Shown one piece after another: positions 24,474 through 32,760 of a stretch of DNA of 64,000 nucleotides. The stretch covers positions 60,462-124,461 of the forward strand of contig JAUIJC010000006.1 of NCBI GenBank assembly GCA_030431525.1, given 5' to 3'. Both the position numbers and the translations under genes were made by a program. This DNA comes from Bacteroidia bacterium (GTDB lineage: Bacteria; Bacteroidota; Bacteroidia; Cytophagales; JAAEPT01). The notes under the pieces are model-generated. The model was not told the origin of the DNA, searched no databases, and saw only the letters and a list, made by a program, of their open reading frames with translations. How positions within the stretch are numbered: position 1 is the stretch's first letter; every line of letters starts with the position of its first letter.

Positions 24474-27344
24474 TTACAGACTTGCGATAAACTCTGTGAC
24501 AGAAATTTCACCTTCCAGTTTCAGCTTTTCCTTAAGTCGGTATTTCCGCTTTTCAACCGCGCTGGTAGAGATGTGCAACAGTTCAGCGATTTCTTTGTTT
24601 GACTTGCCCATTTTGATGTAGGAGCACATCAGCAGGTTGGACTCGTTCATTTTTGGGTCCAGCTCCTTGAGCTTTTGGAAGAAGTTGTCGCTGTTTTTGT
24701 CGAAGTGCATCTGGAAGTTGCTCCAGTTTTCTTCATCACGTTCATCAAGGTGAATGGAGCGGATGAGTTTGCGGAATTCCGATTTGTCAGAATCGTCCTT
24801 TATGCGAGATGAGAAGCTGGTGAGTTCCTCGGTGAGCTCGCCTAAGAATTTTTTCTTCTCAGAAACCTGAAGGGCCAAAAAGGCCATCTCCTCGTTTTTG
24901 CTTTGAAGCTCCAGTTCAAGGATTTCAGCTCTGTGTCGGAGTTCCTTGTCTTTAATTTCTTTTAGGCGCTTGTTTTCAAGCTTGAATGCCTGTTGTTGAA
25001 AGCGATGATGGATGAACCAAATGATGGTTAAACCCAATCCAATTAAGGCAATCAGGAATAATGTCTTAGCCCAAAGGGTACGATACCAAGGCGGAAGGAT
25101 GGTGAAGGTAACGGCCACAGGCTGGTTTTTTTTGCCATTTACATCAGCCCAAACTCTGAAAATGTAGTTGCCTTCGTTGAGGTTGGTGTATTCCTTGAAA
25201 TGGTTTTTGGTAGCGCTCTTGTACAGGATTTTGTTTCCGTCAGCAGTGAGGATTTCAGTGTGGTACAGGATGTTTTTGTAACTGCCGAAAAGGGGAAGGG
25301 CAAAGTGAAAAGCCAAGTGCTTTTGTTCAAAGCTTGCCTTAAATGAGGTATTTGTACCAAAAAGAAAAACGGTGTCCTGCTCTGTATGAACTGTTTTAAC
25401 TTCCCTAATCAAACATTGAGGAATAGCTTCTTGTCGCTGGATGTTGCTGTGGAAAAGGGCAAATCCTTTCTGCGTGGCAATGAGGTAATTGTTTTCATCC
25501 AGTTTGCTAATGTGTTCAGCACTACCGACAAGCTTGTCCCGCAGATTTGCAGGGGTATTGGGTTTCACCTTGTATCGACCATTTTCCAGTTGGATAAAAA
25601 TGGGACGGTCGTTGTCAATCAAATAAAGCTCGTCTTTAGTGTTTTCAATTTTCCGAATCCGATTTGGCACAAAGGGAAGCGCTGAGAAGCTGGAGTCGGC
25701 AAGGAGTTCATCCTTGGTGTTTAAGGTGAAAATGCCATCATAGGTGGCGATTTTTAGTTGGTTTTCAATCTTCACCACATCATTGAAATGGTCGGGTTTG
25801 AAACTGTATTTATCGACGTAGTTTGTTACGGAAACTACTTTTCTGAAATCAGTATCCAGTTCAATTCGAAAAAGTCCAGCGAGGCCTTGAACTAACCAAA
25901 CGGTGCCATTTTCATCGAATTCAAACATTCGAGCCGATTCCTCAAAACCCTCGATGGTATTTCGGTAGACCCATTTTCCCTTTCGATAAGCAAAGACACG
26001 AAGGTTATAATACGTACCACAAAGGATGAGTGAATCATTGTTGGGAATCTTCCTAAAAGTCCACGTACTGTTCCATGTATCTGGCGAAATCTTGTTGGCT
26101 TTGGTACCGTCTATTTGATAGAATTCCCCAACGTCAGAAGCCAGCAGTTTTCCATTGGCGACCCTCATTTGGTGAATCAGGCCCTTGGTGGAATCAACGG
26201 GATTGAAAGTAGAATGCTGATGTAGTGACCAATTGGGGCTGTAGAAAAGAGCCTGTGAGGTGCCCAAATAAAGAGTGTCATTAAAAAGCGCGCTTGAGTA
26301 GCCCATGCCTTCCAATCCTTGAAGCTCCGAGAAATACTCGATGGGCGCATGCGGTTGCATCACCGAAATGCCATTGTTCAGCGCCGACCAAAGATTTCCC
26401 TTGCTATCCAGAAACAGGAAGTTGATTTCCTGACTTTGAAAGCCGGAGCTTTTGTTAAATGAGCGAAGGACATTGCCTTGATGGTCGCAGATGAGAATGC
26501 CAGCATCCTTGGTACCAAGGGCAATTCGGTTATTGGAAAGCGGAGTGGCGTGAAGGATTTTGACCTCTATTTTTTCTCCTTGAAATTTGATGGGAATCAA
26601 ATTGGATTGACCATCATTCAAATAGGAGAGGCCTCTGCTGGTGACAAGTAGAATTCGATTTTGGAACTTGAAGAAGTTTACAAGCCAGCCTTTGACTTCC
26701 GGATGACCCTTTGGCAAAAGGCTGTTCCCCTCAATTTTTTCCAAGCCATGAACGTCGTCAAAGACGAATAGCTCATCTTCAATTGTGTTCAAACATTCAA
26801 AAACTCCTTGGGAACCATCTTCAAAATGCGGGGCAGGAATCAAGCTTACCGTTTTTCCGTCATAAACATAAATGAGGTTGATGCTACAGTAATAGACTTT
26901 CCCTTTATGGACTTTGACTTGAGTGATTCGATGCTTTTTGATGTCAGATTCCTGAATCTTGTTTGCAAGGGAAACAAACTTGGTTTCTCCTCGGGCATCC
27001 TTTTCCAAATAGCCAATATCAGAATAGAGCCCAACGTAGATTTTCCCTGATTTATCCTTCGTAAAGGCTGATGGGCTGATATTATTGGTAGAAATGGAGC
27101 GCCATGTGATGCCGTCAAATTCCAGAATGGAGTAGGCATTCGCTACATAAATAAGTCCCGAGTCGTCCTCAATAATAGCGTAGTTGGTGGGGTGTCCTGT
27201 ATAGTCGTCGTTGGAGTAGTTGGTGACCTCGGGGAGTTGGGCCTGAAGCTGAAGGGGGAGAAGACAAACCGAAAAAATGATTGTTACGGCTATGGAAAAA
27301 GGGACCCTAAGAAGTTTCAAATCGCTTAACCATGTCTTCATCAT
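24474..27344 (-). CDS. membrane sensor with beta-propeller, Y_Y_Y and LuxR-type HTH domains
   Basis: 956 residues. After a signal/anchor segment come about 650 residues of two-component-regulator propeller repeats (for example INFLFLDSKGNLWSALNNGI), then a triple-tyrosine (Y_Y_Y) domain ending NYIFRVWADVNGKKNQ. One membrane span follows (TLFLIALIGLGLTIIWFI, about residue 775). A coiled coil (LENKRLKEIKDKELRHRAEI) leads to a LuxR/GerE helix-turn-helix at the C-terminus (GKSNKEIAELLHISTSAVEK). There is no histidine kinase or receiver domain. It resembles hybrid two-component sensors of polysaccharide-use loci in its periplasmic half, but joins sensing directly to DNA binding. Its place next to three secreted glycosidases suggests it may sense a glycan, which is inference. 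Confidence 0.88.
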   Translation of the reverse strand: MMKTWLSDLKLLRVPFSIAVTIIFSVCLLPLQLQAQLPEVTNYSNDDYTGHPTNYAIIEDDSGLIYVANAYSILEFDGITWRSISTNNISPSAFTKDKSGKIYVGLYSDIGYLEKDARGETKFVSLANKIQESDIKKHRITQVKVHKGKVYYCSINLIYVYDGKTVSLIPAPHFEDGSQGVFECLNTIEDELFVFDDVHGLEKIEGNSLLPKGHPEVKGWLVNFFKFQNRILLVTSRGLSYLNDGQSNLIPIKFQGEKIEVKILHATPLSNNRIALGTKDAGILICDHQGNVLRSFNKSSGFQSQEINFLFLDSKGNLWSALNNGISVMQPHAPIEYFSELQGLEGMGYSSALFNDTLYLGTSQALFYSPNWSLHQHSTFNPVDSTKGLIHQMRVANGKLLASDVGEFYQIDGTKANKISPDTWNSTWTFRKIPNNDSLILCGTYYNLRVFAYRKGKWVYRNTIEGFEESARMFEFDENGTVWLVQGLAGLFRIELDTDFRKVVSVTNYVDKYSFKPDHFNDVVKIENQLKIATYDGIFTLNTKDELLADSSFSALPFVPNRIRKIENTKDELYLIDNDRPIFIQLENGRYKVKPNTPANLRDKLVGSAEHISKLDENNYLIATQKGFALFHSNIQRQEAIPQCLIREVKTVHTEQDTVFLFGTNTSFKASFEQKHLAFHFALPLFGSYKNILYHTEILTADGNKILYKSATKNHFKEYTNLNEGNYIFRVWADVNGKKNQPVAVTFTILPPWYRTLWAKTLFLIALIGLGLTIIWFIHHRFQQQAFKLENKRLKEIKDKELRHRAEILELELQSKNEEMAFLALQVSEKKKFLGELTEELTSFSSRIKDDSDKSEFRKLIRSIHLDERDEENWSNFQMHFDKNSDNFFQKLKELDPKMNESNLLMCSYIKMGKSNKEIAELLHISTSAVEKRKYRLKEKLKLEGEISVTEFIASL

Positions 27345-27401
27345 TCGGTTAAAGTAAGAAAAACCATCTTAATTGTGAATTTTGAATCAAAGGGTAGGAA
27401 T

Positions 27402-27439
27402 GAAAAAACCCGCTTGGAAAATTTCCAAGCGGGTTTTTG
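27402..27439 (-). terminator. terminator of the tmRNA gene
   Basis: AAAACCCGCTTGGAAA pairs with TTTCCAAGCGGGTTTT. On the minus strand it directly follows the 3' end of tmRNA and ends in T residues. Confidence 0.85.
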
Positions 27440-27838
27440 TGGAGCCGCGGAGAGTCGAACTCCGGTCCAGAGAAGGCAACCATCGAGTCTTCTACATGCT
27501 TAGTCGAATATTAGTTTTTCGAGCTTGGTTCGGTCACCGACATCCAAGGCCAAGCCTTATCCGTTAAATCTCACGAGAATGTCACGGCTCCACTCTCGCC
27601 AGTTCCACTAGATGACACCCCTGAGCCCAACTCCATGGAACGGAGAATTAGAGGGATGTGGCTGGGGGAGCGTAGTGCTCAACCCAGAAACCGGAGAACC
27701 TGAGTTCTACCGATTAGGCAGCCATAGCGTAGTTAGACTCGCCAATCAAAGTGTTAGGAATATCTTTCAAGGCTCTCATCCTATGAGCCTGCATGCTTAC
27801 CCCCGTGACCACTCAGCCTGTCAAATCCAGTCGGCCCC
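27440..27838 (-). ncRNA. ssrA: transfer-messenger RNA (tmRNA)
   Basis: About 399 nt. The 5' end GGGGCCGACTGGATTTGAC pairs with the 3' GACTCTCCGCGGCTCCA region to form the tRNA-like acceptor (GGGGCCG with CGGCTCC). The 3' arm contains a T-loop GTTCGACTC. The tag frame ends with codons for GESNYAMAA followed by TAA (at about 27715-27745), very close to tags of other Bacteroidota (GETNYALAA in Bacteroides). The 3' CCA is not encoded. It rescues stalled ribosomes together with SmpB and marks the unfinished protein for proteolysis. Confidence 0.93.
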
Positions 27839-27882
27839 GAGATTGTTAGGCTTAAGCTAAGCCCCTGCCCTAAAAGGGAACG

Positions 27883-27913
27883 CAATATTAGGGGAAATGG
27901 TTTTTTGTGCCAA
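27883..27913 (-). promoter_or_regulatory. probable promoter of ssrA
   Basis: On the minus strand: TTG, 20 bases, TAATATTG (one mismatch to TAnnTTTG). It lies about 45 bases before the mature tmRNA 5' end, leaving room for a leader that is processed away. Confidence 0.45.
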
Positions 27914-27932
27914 CGCTTTGGCCACTTCTTTT

Positions 27933-28781
27933 TTACTCATTGAGTAATTTCTGGTGGTATTTGGTCAATTCCTGAATTGGAGCCTCAATGATTTTTCCGG
28001 AAGTGATTTCCAGATCGGCACATACCTTTTTCAAGATGTCTTGGTAGTAATAAGCGATGGAGCCGATGAAGTTGGTTTTGTAATTTTCATAACCGTCATA
28101 CTTCACCACGTGGCGATCCAAGAAATCGTAGAAGCTTTCGTACACCAAGCCATACATGTATGGGTGCTTGATGTTTTCGTAGATAAATGCTGAGAAGGAG
28201 GCAAGAAAGCGGTTAGGCAGATAATTCTTGTAGACGTTGTCCAAAATGGCATCTGTGGTCAAATCAAACGTCTCACAGAACTTCTCTTTCAAACTGGCTG
28301 GCAGGTTGCCATAGATGAAATCCTGAAGAAGCTTTTTACCGAGGTAGGTGCCACTTCCTTCGTCCCCAAGAATGTAACCCAAAGAAGGGGAGTTCCATGT
28401 AATGTTTTCACCATCATAGAAACAGGCGTTAGAACCCGTTCCCAAAATACATGCAAGTCCTGCTTCCTGTTGGCAGAGTGCCCGTGCAGCGGCCAACATA
28501 TCATGATTCACCGTAATGTCAGCCAAGGAGAATACCTTTTTAAGGCTGTTGCGGACCGTAGCAATTTTGTCTTCGTAGTTACAGCCAGCGCCATAGTAAA
28601 AGACATCATAGGTCTGTTGGGCAATCAATGGCAGGTCACTGCTTAGCAGAATATGGTCAATTTCATCTTCCCTTTGAAGAAAGGGGTTGATGCCTTCCGT
28701 TTTGAAGGTACGGATGATCTCATTGTGAGTGACAAAGTACCAATCCGTTTTTGTTGCACCACTATCTGCTATTAAAATCAT
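27933..28781 (-). CDS. N-acetylglucosamine kinase-like protein (BadF/BadG/BcrA/BcrD ATPase family)
   Basis: 282 residues of the ASKHA (actin-like ATPase) fold. The phosphate-binding loops are visible: MILIADSGATKTDWYF at the N-terminus, CILGTGSNACFYDG in the middle, and YILGDEGSGTYLGKKL. Proteins of this size and order in Bacteroidota are annotated as GlcNAc kinases, which make GlcNAc-6-phosphate from imported or recycled GlcNAc. The start codon overlaps the end of the cytochrome b5-like gene by 4 bases (ATGA), so the two are translationally coupled. NagA, the next enzyme of the route, lies 10 kb away. The sugar specificity is inferred. Confidence 0.82.
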   Translation of the reverse strand: MILIADSGATKTDWYFVTHNEIIRTFKTEGINPFLQREDEIDHILLSSDLPLIAQQTYDVFYYGAGCNYEDKIATVRNSLKKVFSLADITVNHDMLAAARALCQQEAGLACILGTGSNACFYDGENITWNSPSLGYILGDEGSGTYLGKKLLQDFIYGNLPASLKEKFCETFDLTTDAILDNVYKNYLPNRFLASFSAFIYENIKHPYMYGLVYESFYDFLDRHVVKYDGYENYKTNFIGSIAYYYQDILKKVCADLEITSGKIIEAPIQELTKYHQKLLNE

Positions 28782-29044
28782 AATGTATCTGAATTGTTTG
28801 TCACCAATTTGCCTACCGCCTTGAACTTGTCAAAGACATTAGCATTGTGTGGGGCATCAGCCAGTTCCTCCGTAAGGTCTTGACCAGCCCAGTGCTCGTA
28901 ATGCTTTCCATTTCGCCACATCCTTGATTTGGATACATCGTAAATGATGCCCTTGTAAGCGCACCAAATTTCTGGCTTGTCATTTCCATTTCGTAGCGCT
29001 AATTGTCCCCGGCTGAAAAATGGAAGTTCATCGGAATTTTGCAT
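28778..29044 (-). CDS. small cytochrome b5-like heme-binding domain protein
   Basis: 88 residues containing a single cytochrome b5-like domain of the short prokaryotic type: FFSRGQLALRNGNDKPEIWC, YKGIIYDVSKSRMWRNGKHYEH, then WAGQDLTEELADAPHN. His51 (in EHWAG) and His66 (in APHN) are the likely heme ligands. There is no signal peptide or membrane span, so it is probably cytosolic. The role of such stand-alone domains is not known; electron transfer or ligand binding are both possible. It is the first gene of a two-gene unit with the GlcNAc kinase-like gene. Confidence 0.82.
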   Translation of the reverse strand: MQNSDELPFFSRGQLALRNGNDKPEIWCAYKGIIYDVSKSRMWRNGKHYEHWAGQDLTEELADAPHNANVFDKFKAVGKLVTNNSDTL

Positions 29045-29088
29045 TAGAGAAATTTAACAAAAAATCGATTCCAATTGAATCTGAGGCA

Positions 29089-29120
29089 TAAAAAAAGCAC
29101 ACCAAAAGGTGTGCTTTTTG
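29089..29120. terminator. bidirectional terminator
   Basis: AAAAAAGCACACC-AAAA-GGTGTGCTTTTTG forms a perfect stem after the stop codon of the His-tailed lipoprotein gene (minus strand). Confidence 0.85.
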
Positions 29121-29143
29121 AATTTTATTCAAAGTCTTTCGAC

Positions 29144-29473
29144 TTAGTGAGCGTGGTTGTGCTCGTCATGAGACTCTTCAGCTTGTGGCTCAGCTTCCTC
29201 AGAAACTTCACCTTCTTCAGCTACTTCTTGCTCTTCGCCTTCAACTACTTCTGAAGTTTCACCTTCAGCAGCAGGAGCTTCAGCAGTTTCGCCTTCAACT
29301 ACTTCAGTAGTTTCGTCAGCTACAGGAGCTTCAGCTTCTTCACCAGCAGCAGCTTCAGGAGCTGGAGCAGTTACTTGTGCATCGTCAGCAGTCTTTTTTT
29401 CTTCAGCAGTGTTGTTGCAAGAGAACAAAGCCATTGAAGCGGCTGCAGTAAGGATCAAGAAAGATTTTTTCAT
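29144..29473 (-). CDS. acidic low-complexity lipoprotein with His-rich tail
   Basis: 109 residues. The lipoprotein signal MKKSFLILTAAASMALFSC has a lipobox Cys at residue 19. The mature part is almost only E, A, V, T, P, with a repeated TTEVVEGET/TSEVVEGEE unit, and ends ESHDEHNHAH. The chain should be disordered and very acidic. The His/Asp/Glu tail could bind divalent metal, but no family is recognised. The gene has its own promoter-like motif and a strong terminator. Confidence 0.8.
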   Translation of the reverse strand: MKKSFLILTAAASMALFSCNNTAEEKKTADDAQVTAPAPEAAAGEEAEAPVADETTEVVEGETAEAPAAEGETSEVVEGEEQEVAEEGEVSEEAEPQAEESHDEHNHAH

Positions 29474-29505
29474 CGCTTTAAAAGTTTTAGTTGTTTAACG
29501 CTCTT

Positions 29506-29535
29506 CCAATATAGGCAGAAGTTGTTGTAATCCAA
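29506..29535 (-). promoter_or_regulatory. promoter of the acidic lipoprotein gene
   Basis: On the minus strand: TTG, 19 bases, TATATTGG (one mismatch to TAnnTTTG), 33 bases before the ATG at 29473. Confidence 0.5.
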
Positions 29536-29591
29536 CAAAACTTACATTGAATATTTTGTTGGACTGAGCGAGGAAAAAAAGTGATAATACG

Positions 29592-29634
29592 AAGAAAACA
29601 TTGCCGACATCTCTTGTTGAAATACCGGCAATGT
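29592..29634 (-). terminator. terminator after der
   Basis: On the minus strand ACATTGCCG and CGGCAATGT form the stem around a loop of about 19 bases, followed by TTTTC. It is 22 bases past the der stop codon. Confidence 0.6.
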
Positions 29635-29655
29635 GTAGGTTAAGGCTTTGAAAGG

Positions 29656-30969
29656 TTATTTCTTCCTGAAAACCAGTTTGATAGGTACGCCTGTGAAGTC
29701 AAAATGCTTTCTCAACTTGTTCTCCAAGAAACGCTCGTACGATTCCTTGATGTACTGAGGGAGATTGGCGTGGAAAGCAAAGGTTGGCGTTGGTGTTGGC
29801 AACTGGTTACAGAATTTGATGGAAATCATTTTGCCCTTTACGCTCGGCGGAGGGAAGGCCTCGATTTCCTTAAGCATAACCGAATTGAGGTAGGACGTCT
29901 TAATTTTTTTGTCCCTGTTTTCATACACTTCTGTGGCAGTCTCAATGGCCTTGAAAATACGTTGCTTGGTCAAGGCTGAAATGAAAATGACAGGGATGTA
30001 GGTTGTAGGGGCAAGCTTTTCCAAGATTTCCTTTTCGTACTTCTTGGCCGTCATGGAGTCTTTTTCAACCAAATCCCATTTGTTGATGAGCAAGACAATG
30101 CCCTTTTTGTTTTTCTGGGCGAGGCCAATCAGGTTGATGTCCTGAGATTCGAGTCCACGGGTGGCGTCAACGATAACCACACAAACATCAGAGTGCTCCA
30201 AGGCGCGAATGGATCGCATAACGGAGAAGAACTCTACATCCTCATTCACCTTCTGCTTTTTACGTACACCCGCCGTATCGACAATAATGAATTCTTTGCC
30301 GTAAAGCGTGTAACGCGTGTTCAAGCTATCACGTGTTGTTCCCGCAATGTCAGTAACGATGCTCCTTTCCTTACCAAGGATGGCGTTCAGGAAGGATGAC
30401 TTACCAGCGTTTGGACGTCCCAACAAAGCAATTTTTGGAATGCCTGCGTCTGGATCCTCAACACCTTCGTCAGGGAAATGGCTTACAACTTCATCGAGCA
30501 ATTCCCCCGTACCTGAACCATTTTGCCCAGAAATAGGGAAAACATGCTCAAAGCCAAGGCTGTAGAATTCGGTGGAATTATAGCCAATCTCTGCGTTGTC
30601 GGCTTTGTTGGCCACGATATAAATGGGCTTTCCGCTTTTCTTGCGAAGAACATGCGCAAAGTCCTTATCCAAGTCGGTAATGCCTGTTCGGCAGTCCACC
30701 ATGAAGAGGATGACGTTGGCCTCGTCAATGGCGAGATCCACTTGGTCGCGGATAGCACCCTCGAATACGTCATCCGAGTTAGTGACATATCCACCCGTAT
30801 CGATAACAGAAAAATATTTTCCTGTCCAGTGGCCATGGCCGTAGTGACGGTCGCGGGTAATTCCGCTTTCATCGTGCATGATGGCTTGGCGCTGACCAAT
30901 AAGACGGTTGAAGAGGGTGGACTTGCCCACATTTGGGCGTCCTACGATAGCAATAATGTTTGAAGACAT
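29656..30969 (-). CDS. der: ribosome-assembly GTPase Der (EngA)
   Basis: 437 residues with two tandem GTPase domains and a C-terminal KH-like domain, the unique Der layout. GTPase 1 has GRPNVGKSTLFNRL, DTGGY and NKAD; GTPase 2 has GRPNAGKSSFLNAI, DTAGV and NKWD. The C-terminus (PSVKGKMISIKFCNQ ... VPIKLVFRKK) is the KH-like fold. Der binds 50S subunit precursors and is essential in most bacteria. It follows era on the same strand with a 147-base gap that contains a long hairpin. Confidence 0.97.
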   Translation of the reverse strand: MSSNIIAIVGRPNVGKSTLFNRLIGQRQAIMHDESGITRDRHYGHGHWTGKYFSVIDTGGYVTNSDDVFEGAIRDQVDLAIDEANVILFMVDCRTGITDLDKDFAHVLRKKSGKPIYIVANKADNAEIGYNSTEFYSLGFEHVFPISGQNGSGTGELLDEVVSHFPDEGVEDPDAGIPKIALLGRPNAGKSSFLNAILGKERSIVTDIAGTTRDSLNTRYTLYGKEFIIVDTAGVRKKQKVNEDVEFFSVMRSIRALEHSDVCVVIVDATRGLESQDINLIGLAQKNKKGIVLLINKWDLVEKDSMTAKKYEKEILEKLAPTTYIPVIFISALTKQRIFKAIETATEVYENRDKKIKTSYLNSVMLKEIEAFPPPSVKGKMISIKFCNQLPTPTPTFAFHANLPQYIKESYERFLENKLRKHFDFTGVPIKLVFRKK

Positions 30970-31059
30970 TGTTGTTCCGTAACGGTGTTTAGTAGATCAG
31001 TGACCAAAGGCGATGCCTCGGCTGATGACCGTTGACTATTATTAAGGGGACTTTAGAGG

Positions 31060-31108
31060 TTAGACATTAGACGTTAGCTGTTAATTTAGGCTAACGTCTA
31101 ACGTCTAA
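31060..31108. repeat. 49-base hairpin between era and der
   Basis: TTAGACATTAGACGTTAGC (31060-31078) and GCTAACGTCTAACGTCTAA (31090-31108) are reverse complements with one mismatch and an 11-base loop. The arms are built of the repeated unit TTAGACG. There is no T-tract, so it may be an intergenic repeat that also acts as mRNA-end structure for era. Confidence 0.65.
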
Positions 31109-31116
31109 GACTGAGA

Positions 31117-32004
31117 TTATCCTTCGTAGCCGAAGCGCTTAAGTTGCTTGTCCTTTTTTCTCCAGTTGGATTCCACTTTTATGTAAGTTTCTAAATGGAC
31201 CTTTTTGTCGAAGAATTGCTCCAAGTCTTTTCGTGAGGCAGTGCCAATGCGCTTGAGCATGGAACCAGCCTTTCCGATGAGGATGCCTTTCTGAGAGTCG
31301 CGCTCCACAATGATTTCGGCCCTCATGCGGATAATTTTTTCGTCCTCCTTGAATTCTGAGATAATGACCTCACAGCTGTAGGGAACCTCTTTTTCAAGGT
31401 TAAGGAAGATTTTTTCGCGAATGATTTCGGAGGCAAAGAAGCGCTCTGATCTGTCCGTCAAGGTGTCTTTTGGGAAGAATGCTTCATGTTCTGGAAGCAT
31501 GTCCTTGATCACGCCGATGACGCTATCCAAATTGAACGACTCCAGCGCTGAAATTGGAAGGACTTCCTTGACGTTTGGGAGCTTCTCTTTCCAGTACTCC
31601 ATCTTCTCGACAACTTCCTGCTGGCTTTTGGCCTTATCAATTTTGTTGATCAACAGGAGAATTGGGAGATTGGTTTTTCCGAGACGTTCCACCACTTGCT
31701 CCTCGTTGAACTTTTCGTAAATGTCCGTTACGAAGAGGATGAGGTCGGCGTCCTGAAGGGATTCCTCCACGAAGCCCATCATTTTTTCCTGAAGCTCGTA
31801 CTTGGCGTTGATGATGCCTGGGGTGTCGGAGTAGATGATCTGGTAGTCATCACCGCTGATGACTCCACGGATGCGGTGACGCGTAGTTTGCGCCTTGTTG
31901 GTGATGATCGAGAGATTGAATCCCGCTAATTGGTTCATTAGCGTGGATTTACCAACGTTTGGCTTGCCAATGATGCTGACAAAGCCTGCCTTGTGTGTGG
32001 CCAT
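31117..32004 (-). CDS. era: GTPase Era
   Basis: 295 residues. The N-terminal GTPase domain shows GKPNVGKSTLMNQL, TTRHRIRGV, DTPGI and NKIDK. The C-terminal KH domain has the RDSQKGILIGKAGSMLKRIG signature. Era binds the 3' end of 16S rRNA and acts in 30S assembly. It has a good promoter at 32104-32134 and lies upstream of der, a pairing common in Bacteroidota. Confidence 0.97.
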   Translation of the reverse strand: MATHKAGFVSIIGKPNVGKSTLMNQLAGFNLSIITNKAQTTRHRIRGVISGDDYQIIYSDTPGIINAKYELQEKMMGFVEESLQDADLILFVTDIYEKFNEEQVVERLGKTNLPILLLINKIDKAKSQQEVVEKMEYWKEKLPNVKEVLPISALESFNLDSVIGVIKDMLPEHEAFFPKDTLTDRSERFFASEIIREKIFLNLEKEVPYSCEVIISEFKEDEKIIRMRAEIIVERDSQKGILIGKAGSMLKRIGTASRKDLEQFFDKKVHLETYIKVESNWRKKDKQLKRFGYEG

Positions 32005-32103
32005 GATTTAAATAAATGTGAGGTGATCGATCCATAATGGTTTTCCTCATGATTTATTACCGTAATTGGCAATCGAGGAAATCTACATTATGTAACCTGA
32101 GCG

Positions 32104-32134
32104 CAAAATTAGTTGAAAAGCACGGTGCGCCCAA
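32104..32134 (-). promoter_or_regulatory. promoter of era
   Basis: On the minus strand: TTG, 20 bases, TAATTTTG, a full match to the Bacteroidota consensus, 99 bases before the era start. It is back to back with a plus-strand promoter at 32152-32183. Confidence 0.6.
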
Positions 32135-32151
32135 AAATTCTCTGCAAGGAC

Positions 32152-32183
32152 TTGTGTTTACTTGCTGGACTCGGCTAACTTTA
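32152..32183 (+). promoter_or_regulatory. promoter of the ATPase gene
   Basis: TTG (32152-32154), 21 bases, TAACTTTA (one mismatch to TAnnTTTG), 26 bases before the ATG at 32210. Confidence 0.5.
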
Positions 32184-32209
32184 TGTGTTCCATCAAGTAG
32201 GAATTTTTT

Positions 32210-32743
32210 ATGCATAAATATATTATCTCTGGCGGGCCAGGGTCTGGGAAGAGCGAGTTGTTGGAGGCCTTAAAGCAGAAGGGATATCGTTGTTTTGAGG
32301 AGGTGGCCCGAAAGGTGATTAAGGAGCAACAGGAGCAGGGGACAAATTTTTTACCGTGGGCGGATAATGCTTCGTTTAGCAAATTGGTTCTTGACCGTAT
32401 ATTGACCGAGTTTCCTTATGGACAGGAGAACTGGGAGGTGTTATTTTTTGACCGAGGAGTGCCTGATATCATTGCCTATTTACAGCAACGAGGCGATGAG
32501 ATAGGGGACATTTACTTGGACAGTTTGCGAGAACTCGACTACAGCCGTATTGTCTTTTTGTTGCCACCTTGGGAGGAAATCTATATCAACGACGATCAGC
32601 GTTTTGAGCCTTTTGATGAGGCCCAAGCTGTTTATGAGGTCATCAAGGAAATTTACGTCAGGCTTGGCTTCGAAGTGTGCGAGCTTCCAAAAAGCTCCAT
32701 TGAGGAACGCCTAAGGTTTATCGAGGCAAAACTGGGATTATAA
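32210..32743 (+). CDS. AAA-family ATPase / predicted small-molecule kinase
   Basis: 177 residues with an N-terminal P-loop GGPGSGKSELLEALKQKG and a Walker B-like strand VLFFDRGVPDIIAYLQ. A family-typical LDYSRIVFLLPPWEEIY follows. The layout matches the AAA_28 (NadR/TTD14-like) group of predicted ATPases/kinases, whose substrates are mostly unknown. The gene is monocistronic, divergent from era, and ends at a strong terminator. Confidence 0.85.
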   Translation: MHKYIISGGPGSGKSELLEALKQKGYRCFEEVARKVIKEQQEQGTNFLPWADNASFSKLVLDRILTEFPYGQENWEVLFFDRGVPDIIAYLQQRGDEIGDIYLDSLRELDYSRIVFLLPPWEEIYINDDQRFEPFDEAQAVYEVIKEIYVRLGFEVCELPKSSIEERLRFIEAKLGL

Positions 32744-32760
32744 CCCATTTCATTTTTTGC

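Noticed and set aside
27382..27860. Plus-strand frames of 61 and 82 codons
   Set aside because: They lie within the tmRNA gene on the opposite strand.
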